Assembly: GCA_027482795.1 (NCBI GenBank) | Contig: JAIXVS010000143.1 | Location: forward strand, 1-8,901 | Direction: 5' to 3' | Length of the DNA: 8,901 nucleotides | Source: Rhodobacter sp. | GTDB taxonomy: Bacteria; Pseudomonadota; Alphaproteobacteria; Rhodobacterales; Rhodobacteraceae | Part shown: positions 1 to 5,453 of the stretch, one piece after another | Numbering within the stretch: the stretch's first letter is position 1 | How the letters are laid out: every line of letters starts with the position of its first letter | Translations under genes and position numbers: made by a program | The notes under the pieces: generated by a model | Database searches by the model: none | Seen by the model: only the letters and a program-made list of their open reading frames with translations | Told to the model about the DNA's origin: nothing

Positions 1-118
1 CAACCAGCCCCACGCCGCAGGACGAATGTTCATCCTCGGCCTTATACAGGCTGTTGGCATCCATCCATGCGCGCTTGGCTTCTTCGGCGGCGACCCATGC
101 GTCATCATACTGTGGCAT
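1..118 (-). CDS. gltB: Glutamate synthase large subunit (GOGAT alpha), N-terminal fragment
   Basis: Only the first 39 codons are in the window; the gene runs off the left edge. The large subunit hydrolyses glutamine at an N-terminal class II glutaminase domain and passes ammonia to 2-oxoglutarate at an FMN/Fe-S centre, working with GltD in ammonia assimilation in the cytoplasm. The reading starts MPQYDDAWVAAEE and reaches HSSCGVGLV. The Cys of CGVG is the expected catalytic nucleophile, exposed after propeptide removal; a propeptide of about 35 residues is normal for bacterial GltB. The ATG at 118-116 lies inside the last codons of the upstream hydrolase gene (14-bp overlap), preceded by a purine-rich but weak ribosome site (AAAGAAAGAC). 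This suggests translational coupling. Identity is confident from the CGVG context although nearly all of the protein is missing. Confidence 0.93.
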   Translation of the reverse strand, partial: MPQYDDAWVAAEEAKRAWMDANSLYKAEDEHSSCGVGLV

Positions 119-863
119 TTTGGCGTCTTTCTTTTCTAGCGGCTTTTAGGTGTTGCCAATGCTCGGCAAAGGGAATGGCCCCAGCGTGTTGCAGGGCGGT
201 GCGGGCGGCGGGCATATCGCCCGTAATCACGGCGGCGAGCAGTGGGCGCAGCACACCATCGCGTTTCAGACACGCGGCCAGCGCATGGCCATACTGCGGC
301 ACAACCAGATGATCCACGCTTTCGGGCGCATTAAAGCGGCGGGCATGGGGCATCTCGCGCGCCTCGCCGCCGTGCAAGATCATAATCTGCGCAGGGTTGC
401 CTGCCAGAAATGGCACGGCAGGAAATGGCCAAGCCGTGATATTCTGGCGAAAATGCCCCCAGCGCCGTTCTTCTGGCACGATGTCTTCTTTCACCGAATA
501 TTGCGGCACAATCGCCAGCACGGCGTCCAGCTTGAACAGCGTGGCGAAAATCAACGCCATGCTGCCGCCCATCGAATTGCCAAAGGCAATAATGCGCGCA
601 GGCTGAATGCGTTGGGCCAGCGCCTGCACAGCGGCCACCAGCGCATCCGCCAGCCCCGCCGCATTCATCCAAGATCGGCTGGCATCAGATATAAACAGCA
701 CATGGTTTTCCCCATCCCATCCCGTCAGGCGCGGGGCCTCGGGTGTTGGGATGGCCTCGGTGCGATCGCCCACACCGCTGAACGCCAAAATCAAACGGTC
801 ACTGCGCCCCGCCAGATAGGCAATATGCAAGGGCGGCGCATCCAAATAGGGTTCAGCCAGCAT
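105..863 (-). CDS. Alpha/beta-hydrolase-like protein encoded between gltD and gltB
   Basis: This is a 252-residue cytoplasmic protein with no signal peptide. A nucleophile elbow GNSMGG (residues 95-100, Ser97) follows a hydrophobic strand (RIIAF), as in alpha/beta hydrolases. Later come ILHGGEAR (about 162-169, where the catalytic acid usually sits, Glu168) and PQYGHALA (His193, candidate catalytic His). A Ser/acid/His triad is therefore plausible, but no substrate can be named. The C-terminus (about 200-252) is helical and basic, ending RKERRQ. The ATG at 863-861 has a good ribosome site (AGGGG, 6 nt spacing) inside the end of the upstream gene, which it overlaps by 11 bp; its own end overlaps gltB by 14 bp. 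It thus belongs to a tightly packed operon with gltB. The fold assignment is fairly safe; a role in glutamate metabolism is only suggested by position. Confidence 0.8.
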   Translation of the reverse strand: MLAEPYLDAPPLHIAYLAGRSDRLILAFSGVGDRTEAIPTPEAPRLTGWDGENHVLFISDASRSWMNAAGLADALVAAVQALAQRIQPARIIAFGNSMGGSMALIFATLFKLDAVLAIVPQYSVKEDIVPEERRWGHFRQNITAWPFPAVPFLAGNPAQIMILHGGEAREMPHARRFNAPESVDHLVVPQYGHALAACLKRDGVLRPLLAAVITGDMPAARTALQHAGAIPFAEHWQHLKAARKERRQNATV

Positions 864-1548
864 CGCCCACCCCTAATTCGTTCAGCGACAGCACCGCGTC
901 GCAATCGAATATCGGCTGCGTCGCGCCAAAGCCTTTGTCTCCCTCAAAGTCAAAACTCATCGGGCTGCCTTCCAGCGGCAACCACGCATCCCCCGTCCAA
1001 AATTCGGAACTGCCTGAAAAGAACGTGCGATAATCGGGGCTGATAAACTCGCGCCCCCGCGCTTGGCGCAGCACGTTGCCGTCCAAATCGGTTTCGGTCA
1101 TCTCAAATTCGGTTTGCTTCAGCGTGACCCCGTCAATCACCACCTCTTGCCCCGTCAGCCGATCAAACCCGCGCACATTCGATTTCTCGCCATTGTCTTT
1201 TGACAGGCCAAAGGCAAAGCTATCCATACCCGTAGCCAGCAAATCGCTGAACGATGCAGGGTCCGTTGGGTTTGGATCCAGCGTTTGCTTGACGGGCGGA
1301 TTGATCTCATAGCTTTCAATCCACTGGGTTTCGCTATCGATTTTCGATTGAAAGAAAATACCCTCTTGGTCGAAATCAGCGCGCCACTGATCGCCCGCGT
1401 TATCAGCCTGACAGATGTAATAGTTCGACACGTTGCAGCCGCGCGATTGCACCGTCATCTTCAGCGCGCAGCCTTCAGGCGGCGTAAAGCTGCCCGCAAA
1501 CGCGGGCGAGGTCAGCAGTAGAAGTGGAACGGCGCAGAGGGCTTTCAT
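853..1548 (-). CDS. Secreted or periplasmic protein of unknown function, four cysteines
   Basis: This is a 231-residue protein starting MKALCAVPLLLLTSPAFA. That is a Sec signal peptide with a short basic n-region, a leucine core and AFA at the likely cleavage site (after residue 18). There is no lipobox Cys after it, so it should be released to the periplasm. The mature part has cysteines at about 27, 38, 46 and 216, suggesting disulfides, and many acidic and aromatic residues. No catalytic motif is visible. I know similar hypothetical proteins from the same gltD-gltB interval in Rhodobacterales, but not their function. The frame stays open upstream to 1647, but that extension would read through a repeat array. 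The start at 1548 is preferred because it begins the signal peptide and has GGAG 7 nt upstream. The gene overlaps the next one by 11 bp. Confidence 0.82.
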   Translation of the reverse strand: MKALCAVPLLLLTSPAFAGSFTPPEGCALKMTVQSRGCNVSNYYICQADNAGDQWRADFDQEGIFFQSKIDSETQWIESYEINPPVKQTLDPNPTDPASFSDLLATGMDSFAFGLSKDNGEKSNVRGFDRLTGQEVVIDGVTLKQTEFEMTETDLDGNVLRQARGREFISPDYRTFFSGSSEFWTGDAWLPLEGSPMSFDFEGDKGFGATQPIFDCDAVLSLNELGVGDAG

Positions 1549-1555
1549 TCTGTCA

Positions 1556-1559
1556 CTCC
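1556..1559 (-). promoter_or_regulatory. Shine-Dalgarno GGAG fixing the start of the secreted protein
   Basis: On the minus strand GGAG lies 7 nt before the ATG at 1548-1546. Together with the signal peptide it argues against the longer in-frame start at 1647. Confidence 0.7.
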
Positions 1560-1565
1560 AGCTTA

Positions 1566-1594
1566 GGTCAGCGTTGCTGACCATTGGTTTTTTT
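1566..1594. repeat. Palindrome GGTCAGC-GTT-GCTGACC followed by ATTGG and a T-run (copy 1)
   Basis: A perfect 7-bp inverted repeat with a 3-bp centre (1566-1582) is followed on the plus strand by ATTGG and seven T (1588-1594). A second copy is at 3161-3192. On the minus strand the palindrome lies 17 bp before the start codon of the secreted-protein gene, so it would be in its leader or act as an operator. On the plus strand it resembles a hairpin plus U-tract terminator, but no plus-strand gene ends here. The two copies share sequence outside the stem, which points to a repeat family. Function is unknown. Confidence 0.6.
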
Positions 1595-1618
1595 GCGCGC
1601 GCTGGGTGTCCCAACGCA

Positions 1619-1673
1619 TGTAGGGACGGATGCAATACGCAAAACATACGCGCGCAATACGTAAAACATACGC
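1619..1673 (-). repeat. 11-bp-periodic intergenic array, copy 1 (five units, 55 bp)
   Basis: Read on the minus strand, the segment divides without remainder into five 11-bp units: GCGTATGTTTT, ACGTATTGCGC, GCGTATGTTTT, GCGTATTGCAT, and the divergent end unit CCGTCCCTACA. It starts at the base directly after the gltD stop codon (TAG, 1676-1674). The first, fourth and fifth units are identical to those of the copy at 5110-5164; the inner two differ. The end unit contains GTCCC, which pairs with GGGAC about 10 bp further on (positions 1607-1627), giving a possible small hairpin. The period is about one DNA helical turn. Confidence 0.8.
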
Positions 1674-3098
1674 CTATTCAGCAGCCACGGCGGCGGGTTT
1701 CGCCAGATAGGCCAAAATCGCGTCTGCCGCCTCGCGCCCATCGCGAATGGCCCAAACCACCAGCGACGCCCCGCGCACAATATCGCCCGCCGCAAAAACG
1801 CCGTCCATATTGGTGGCATGGCTGCGGAAATCGGCCTTAACCGTGCCCCAGCGGGTTGTGCCCAAATCGGGGGTCAGCATCGCCTTCATATCTTCGGGTT
1901 CAAACCCCAGCGCGCCGATAACCAAATCGGCAGGTTCCACATAATCGGCCCCGTCAATCACTTCGGGCGATTGGCGCCCCGATGCATCGGGGGCGCCAAG
2001 GCGCATCTTTTGCACGACCACGCCTGTGACTTTTCCTTGCCCTTCAAACCCCTTAGGCGCAGAAAGCCAAACAAATTCAACGCCTTCTTCTTCGGCGTTC
2101 TGCGTCTCGCGCTGGCTACCTGGCATATTCGCGCGGTCGCGGCGGTACAAACACTTGACCGAGGTCGCACCTTGCCGCACCGCCGTGCGCACGCAGTCCA
2201 TCGCCGTATCACCGCCGCCGATGACCACCACGCGCTTGCCTTTGGCATCCAGCGCGCCGCTGTCAAAATCGGGCACGCTATCGCCAAATGATTTGCGGTT
2301 GGATGCGGTCAGATAATCCAGCGCCTTCACAATGCCCGCGCCCGCGCCATCCAAATCGCGCGCCTTATAAACGCCCGTGGCAATCAGCACCGCATCATGC
2401 TTTGCCCGCACATCGGCATAGGAAATATCAACCCCCACATTGCAGTTGGGCACAAACGTAACCCCAGCATCCACCAATTGCGCAATGCGCTGCATCACAA
2501 CGGGCTTTTCCAGTTTGAACCCTGGAATTCCATAGGTCAGCAGACCGCCCGCACGGTCATAACGGTCATAAACTGTCACCTGCACGCCCGCCCGCGCCAG
2601 CACATCGGCAGCCGCCAGCCCCGCAGGCCCCGCGCCGATAATGCCCACGGTTTCCGCGCGCTTGGCGGCAGGTTTAATCGGCTTAACCCAGCCCATTTCC
2701 CACGCCTTATCGGTTAGGTACTTTTCCACCGATCCAATCGTCACCGTGCCATGGCCCGATTGTTCGATCACGCAGTTCCCCTCGCACAAACGATCCTGCG
2801 GGCAGATACGGCCGCAAATTTCGGGAAAGGTATTCGTGGCTTGGGAAAGCTCATAGGCTTCTTGCAAACGCCCTTCGGCAGTCAGGCGCAACCAATCGGG
2901 AATGTTGTTGTGCAAGGGGCAATGCGATTGGCAATACGGCACGCCGCATTGGCTGCAACGGCTGGCCTGCTCTTCGGCCTTTGCCGCAGCATAGCCGCGA
3001 TAAATCTCGTCGAAATCAGCCGTGCGCGCCTGCGCCTGACGTTTCTCGGGCGTCTCTTTATGCAACGAGACAAATTTCAGCATTTTTTCCGCAGCCAT
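1674..3098 (-). CDS. gltD: Glutamate synthase [NADPH] small subunit (GOGAT beta)
   Basis: This 474-residue flavoprotein takes electrons from NADPH through FAD and passes them via Fe-S clusters to GltB, which makes glutamate from glutamine-derived ammonia and 2-oxoglutarate. N-terminal cysteines are C48, C51, C56, C60 (CSQCGVPYCQSHCP) and C95, C99, C105, C109 (CGRICPQDRLCEGNC), the two cluster-binding groups of the family. The FAD site is GAGPAG (155-160), the NADPH site GGGDTA (294-299), and the C-terminal flavin motif GVFAAGDIVRG (433-443). The length is typical of the family. The ATG at 3098 has AAGGG 7 nt upstream. It is separated from gltB by two small genes. Its stop abuts the 11-bp array. 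A 159-bp gap with palindromes precedes it, so it probably has its own promoter, though I could not fix one. Nothing suggests damage. Confidence 0.97.
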   Translation of the reverse strand: MAAEKMLKFVSLHKETPEKRQAQARTADFDEIYRGYAAAKAEEQASRCSQCGVPYCQSHCPLHNNIPDWLRLTAEGRLQEAYELSQATNTFPEICGRICPQDRLCEGNCVIEQSGHGTVTIGSVEKYLTDKAWEMGWVKPIKPAAKRAETVGIIGAGPAGLAAADVLARAGVQVTVYDRYDRAGGLLTYGIPGFKLEKPVVMQRIAQLVDAGVTFVPNCNVGVDISYADVRAKHDAVLIATGVYKARDLDGAGAGIVKALDYLTASNRKSFGDSVPDFDSGALDAKGKRVVVIGGGDTAMDCVRTAVRQGATSVKCLYRRDRANMPGSQRETQNAEEEGVEFVWLSAPKGFEGQGKVTGVVVQKMRLGAPDASGRQSPEVIDGADYVEPADLVIGALGFEPEDMKAMLTPDLGTTRWGTVKADFRSHATNMDGVFAAGDIVRGASLVVWAIRDGREAADAILAYLAKPAAVAAE

Positions 3099-3160
3099 AG
3101 CCCAGCCCTTTTCAAACGCAGCGTTGCGGATGCTATATTCGGGATGGGCCTGGATTAAAA

Positions 3161-3192
3161 GTCAGCATGGCTGACCTATTGGCGGGTTTTTT
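3161..3192. repeat. Palindrome GTCAGC-ATG-GCTGAC followed by TATTGG and a T-run (copy 2)
   Basis: An inverted repeat at 3161-3175 is followed on the plus strand by CTATTGGCGGG and six T (3187-3192), matching the layout of the copy at 1566. It lies 63 bp upstream of the gltD start, in the only gap long enough for the gltD promoter. An operator, a leader hairpin or a mobile repeat would all fit. Confidence 0.55.
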
Positions 3193-3229
3193 GCGGGACT
3201 AGAAGGAAAAGTTTGCTTTGGGTGCGAAA

Positions 3230-3253
3230 AATAGGTCAGTCATCGATACCTAT
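3230..3253 (-). terminator. Possible weak intrinsic terminator after uppP
   Basis: Just past the uppP stop codon the minus strand reads ATAGGT, 11 nt, ACCTAT, then TTTTC: a 6-bp stem with a short U-tract. The stem is AT-rich and short, so termination would be partial at best. The same bases hold the half-motif TGACCTATT shared with the palindrome at 3161, so it may be part of that repeat instead. Confidence 0.35.
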
Positions 3254-3257
3254 AGGC

Positions 3258-4055
3258 CTAAAACCCCAAACTTAGCGCCACCAAAGCAAGGCTTCCGACG
3301 ATGATTCGCCACCAACCAAACACAGCAAAGCCATTCTTGCCCACATAGGCCAGCACCCAGCGCACCACCAAAATCGCAACGATGAAGGCCGCTGCAAAAC
3401 CCACCCCGATTTGGCCAACATCAGAGAAGTCTAACAAATCACGACTCTTATACACATCATAAGCCACCGCGCCCGCCATTGTGGGAAGTGACAGGAAAAA
3501 CGAAAACTCTGCCGCCGCCACGCGCCCCACGCCCAGCATCCGCGCGCCAACAATCGTGGCACCAGACCGCGATACACCCGGCACCATCGCCAGACACTGT
3601 ATCAAACCAATCGTTAACGCCTTGCCCAAAGGCAGCGCGCTGGCATCTTCAAACTGCGCAGGCGGCGCGATACGATCGACAAACAGCAGCACAATGCCGC
3701 CCAAAATCAGCATCACCGCAATCAGGCGCGGGGTTTCAAACAGCACAGATTTGATGAAGTCATGCGCCAAAACCCCAATCACAACGGCTGGGACAAAGGC
3801 CAGCAGCACCGAAACGCCAAAGCGCAGCGCGGCGGGGTCGCGGTGCATATTGCCCAGCACCCAGCCCAGTTTGGCAAAATACACAAACACCAACGCCAGC
3901 ACAGCGCCCAGTTGGATAACAACCTCAAAGGTTTTGCCTGTGCTTTCAAATCCCAGAAAATACCCCGCGAGCAGCAGGTGCCCCGTGCTGGACACAGGGA
4001 TAAACTCGGTCAGCCCCTCTAGCACCCCCAAAAGGGCGGCGATCAGGAAATCCAT
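3258..4055 (-). CDS. uppP: Undecaprenyl-diphosphatase (UppP/BacA family)
   Basis: This 265-residue integral inner-membrane protein dephosphorylates undecaprenyl pyrophosphate to the lipid carrier used for peptidoglycan and other surface polymers; overproduction of the family gives bacitracin resistance. The first signature is EGLTEFIPVSSTGH (residues 13-26, with the E13/E17 pair and His26). The second is PGVSRSGAT (159-167, with Arg163). The conserved AAEFSFFLSLPTM (181-193) follows. Several hydrophobic segments (about 41-60, 81-98, 111-127, 215-235 and 246-264) agree with the multi-pass topology. The length is normal. The ATG at 4055-4053 overlaps the TGA of the upstream gene by one base (TGATG), so translation is probably coupled. 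Confidence 0.97.
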   Translation of the reverse strand: MDFLIAALLGVLEGLTEFIPVSSTGHLLLAGYFLGFESTGKTFEVVIQLGAVLALVFVYFAKLGWVLGNMHRDPAALRFGVSVLLAFVPAVVIGVLAHDFIKSVLFETPRLIAVMLILGGIVLLFVDRIAPPAQFEDASALPLGKALTIGLIQCLAMVPGVSRSGATIVGARMLGVGRVAAAEFSFFLSLPTMAGAVAYDVYKSRDLLDFSDVGQIGVGFAAAFIVAILVVRWVLAYVGKNGFAVFGWWRIIVGSLALVALSLGF

Positions 4056-5038
4056 CAGCTTTTCTTCAGGTTTCTGGCGCTGTTTTTAATGGCCGCATAT
4101 TGCCCAGTGGGCCGATAAGGCCACAGATACTCGGGGATAACATTGTCCATAGGCGTGGCTACCACCCCCAAATCGGCCAAGGTTTTGGCCTTTTTGGCAA
4201 CCACATTATCGCTGCGCAGCGAGGTGACCTGATCGCGGGTCAACAGCCCGTTCGTGAACAGCCCGCCTGTTATGGCCGAGGCGAAATCGAGAACCCCCGC
4301 CATGATGCGCGCTCCAAAGAACGGCACATTCATCACCCAGCGGCGGCGCTGGATTACACCCAACATTTTCTGCATCAGGCTGGCAAAACTGGCCACCTCT
4401 GGCCCGCCCAGCTCGTAAACACCTTTGGAACTGTTCAAAATCCCGTTCACCGCAGCCTGCGCGACATCGTCGACATAGACAGGCTGGAACAGGGTATCGC
4501 CGCCCACCACAGGCAAAACGGGCGACATGGTGGCCATGCCTGCAAAGCGGTTAAAGAACTGATCTTCATTCCCAAAAATCACAGAAGGCCGCAAAATCAA
4601 AGCCTTAGGATATGCCGCCAAAACCGCCGCCTCGCCCGCGCCTTTGGATTTGGCATACAGGCTGGCCCCATTTACATCTGCGCCGATGGCGGAGATATGC
4701 ACCAATGCGCCAACTTTTTCCTTGGCGGCAAGGGTTGCGATGCGAGCGGCTGCAAGGTGTTGAATTGCTTGGAAATTATTTTTGCCTGCGCGGTCAAATG
4801 TGCCCACGCAATTGACCACCGCATCGGCCCCCGCCATGGCAGCTTTGACTGATAAGTCATTGCGAATGTTGCATAAAACTGGCTCTACCTGCCCCACAGC
4901 GCCGTAGGATTTCACAAACAGCGCCTCGTTCGGGCGGCGCACGGCCACGCGCACGCGCCAACCTGCCTGCGCCATGCGCCGCGCGATATAGCGCCCGACA
5001 AAGCCCGAACCGCCATATATAGTGACGAGTTTGCTCAT
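4055..5038 (-). CDS. NDUFA9-like NAD(P)-binding SDR protein (atypical short-chain dehydrogenase)
   Basis: This is a 327-residue protein starting MSKLVTIYGGSGFVGRYIAR. GGSGFVG (residues 9-15) is the GxxGxxG dinucleotide-binding loop of extended or atypical SDRs. VVNCVGTF and VHISAIGAD follow the Rossmann pattern, and YAKSK (Tyr128, Lys132) matches the YxxxK pair. In alphaproteobacteria such proteins are commonly annotated as complex I NDUFA9 subunit family, after the mitochondrial accessory subunit; an actual role in NADH dehydrogenase cannot be judged here. The frame is open back to 5233, but that extension reads through the repeat array at 5110-5164. The start at 5038 opens the Rossmann fold directly and is preceded by AAGGG at somewhat long spacing. 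It shares one base with uppP, forming a two-gene unit. Confidence 0.88.
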   Translation of the reverse strand: MSKLVTIYGGSGFVGRYIARRMAQAGWRVRVAVRRPNEALFVKSYGAVGQVEPVLCNIRNDLSVKAAMAGADAVVNCVGTFDRAGKNNFQAIQHLAAARIATLAAKEKVGALVHISAIGADVNGASLYAKSKGAGEAAVLAAYPKALILRPSVIFGNEDQFFNRFAGMATMSPVLPVVGGDTLFQPVYVDDVAQAAVNGILNSSKGVYELGGPEVASFASLMQKMLGVIQRRRWVMNVPFFGARIMAGVLDFASAITGGLFTNGLLTRDQVTSLRSDNVVAKKAKTLADLGVVATPMDNVIPEYLWPYRPTGQYAAIKNSARNLKKS

Positions 5039-5070
5039 ATCCCGAACCCTTTTATACAAAATCTGCCGCC

Positions 5071-5099
5071 TGAATAATCCCCTGAGTGGCGCGCGGCAA
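5071..5099 (-). promoter_or_regulatory. Candidate promoter for the SDR-uppP unit
   Basis: On the minus strand TTGCCG (5099-5094) and TATTCA (5076-5071) are 17 bp apart, and would start transcription about 25 nt before the ATG at 5038. Each box matches the sigma-70 consensus at only half its positions, so this is tentative. Confidence 0.3.
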
Positions 5100-5109
5100 G
5101 GGCAAAGCG

Positions 5110-5164
5110 GCGTATGTTTTGCGTATGCTGTGCGTATTGCACGCGTATTGCATCCGTCCCTACA
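5110..5164 (+). repeat. 11-bp-periodic intergenic array, copy 2 (five units, 55 bp)
   Basis: The plus strand divides into five 11-bp units: GCGTATGTTTT, GCGTATGCTGT, GCGTATTGCAC, GCGTATTGCAT, CCGTCCCTACA. Outer units match copy 1 (1619-1673, opposite strand) exactly; the inner units are of the same two types in another order. Similarity continues weakly beyond the array as GACAC and a GCGCGCGC run in both. It lies between the divergent SDR gene and tRNA-Leu. Apart from this array and two promoter candidates I see nothing in 5039-5280. Confidence 0.8.
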
Positions 5165-5241
5165 CCGTACCGACACGCCGCGCGCGCCAATGCGCCAGAG
5201 TCCCCGCAAGCGGAATTTTCCCGCCCCCGCCACTTTCCCCG

Positions 5242-5270
5242 TTGACGCCGCCCGCGCCCCCCGCTACATC
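5242..5270 (+). promoter_or_regulatory. Promoter of tRNA-Leu
   Basis: TTGACG (5242-5247) and TACATC (5265-5270) have a 17-bp spacer and would start transcription near 5277, about 4 nt before the tRNA. The -35 box matches five of six consensus positions. Position and spacing are those of a strong stable-RNA promoter. Confidence 0.7.
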
Positions 5271-5280
5271 GCCCCCCAGT

Positions 5281-5365
5281 GCCCAGATGGCGGAATTGGT
5301 AGACGCACTGGTTTCAGGTACCAGCGCTGCAAGGCGTGGAGGTTCGAGTCCTCTTCTGGGCACCA
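5281..5365 (+). tRNA. tRNA-Leu, anticodon CAG
   Basis: The acceptor stem GCCCAGA pairs fully with TCTGGGC (5355-5361), followed by discriminator A and an encoded CCA (5363-5365). The D-arm contains AATTGGTAGACGC, typical of leucine tRNAs. The anticodon stem CTGGT/ACCAG carries the loop TTCAGGT, giving anticodon CAG, which reads CUG. A long variable arm follows (GCGCTGCAAGGCGT), as expected of a class II tRNA, then the T-arm with GTTCGAGTC. The 85-nt length including CCA is normal. It stands alone with its own promoter and terminator. Confidence 0.97.
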
Positions 5366-5372
5366 ATACCCA

Positions 5373-5405
5373 AAAAAGCCGCTCCTGAAAGGGGGCGGCT
5401 TTTTG
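5373..5405 (+). terminator. Intrinsic terminator of tRNA-Leu
   Basis: AAAAAGCCGCTCC pairs with the following GGGGGCGGCTTTTT around a short TGAAAG loop. The stem is GC-rich with one G-U pair, preceded by an A-run and ending in a T-run. It begins 7 nt after the tRNA CCA and should insulate the downstream restriction gene from tRNA transcription. The A-run could let it act in both directions. Confidence 0.9.
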
Positions 5406-5453
5406 GTTTGCTCTTAACCAACTTTTCAAGCTATCGTTGCTCAGCCAGTAGCT

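Noticed and set aside
150..1043. Long plus-strand open frame (297 codons) opposite the hydrolase and secreted-protein genes
   Set aside because: It is antisense to two well-supported genes, has a low-complexity Arg/His/Gln-rich product and recognisable motifs lie only on the other strand.
1566..1594. Plus-strand intrinsic terminator
   Set aside because: There is no plus-strand gene upstream to terminate, and the T-run is 5 bp off the stem; it is kept as a repeat or regulatory palindrome instead.
1549..1647. In-frame 33-codon N-terminal extension of the secreted protein
   Set aside because: It would put a signal peptide in the interior and translate the palindrome and part of the 11-bp array; the GGAG site supports 1548.
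1607..5164. CRISPR-like array
   Set aside because: Units are 11 bp, contiguous and without unique spacers, and no cas gene is present.
5039..5233. In-frame 65-codon N-terminal extension of the NDUFA9-like protein
   Set aside because: The Rossmann fold starts directly after Met at 5038, and the extension translates the repeat array.
5084..5427. Plus-strand small open frames spanning the array and tRNA-Leu
   Set aside because: They run through a clear tRNA gene and its terminator; their products are translations of structural RNA.
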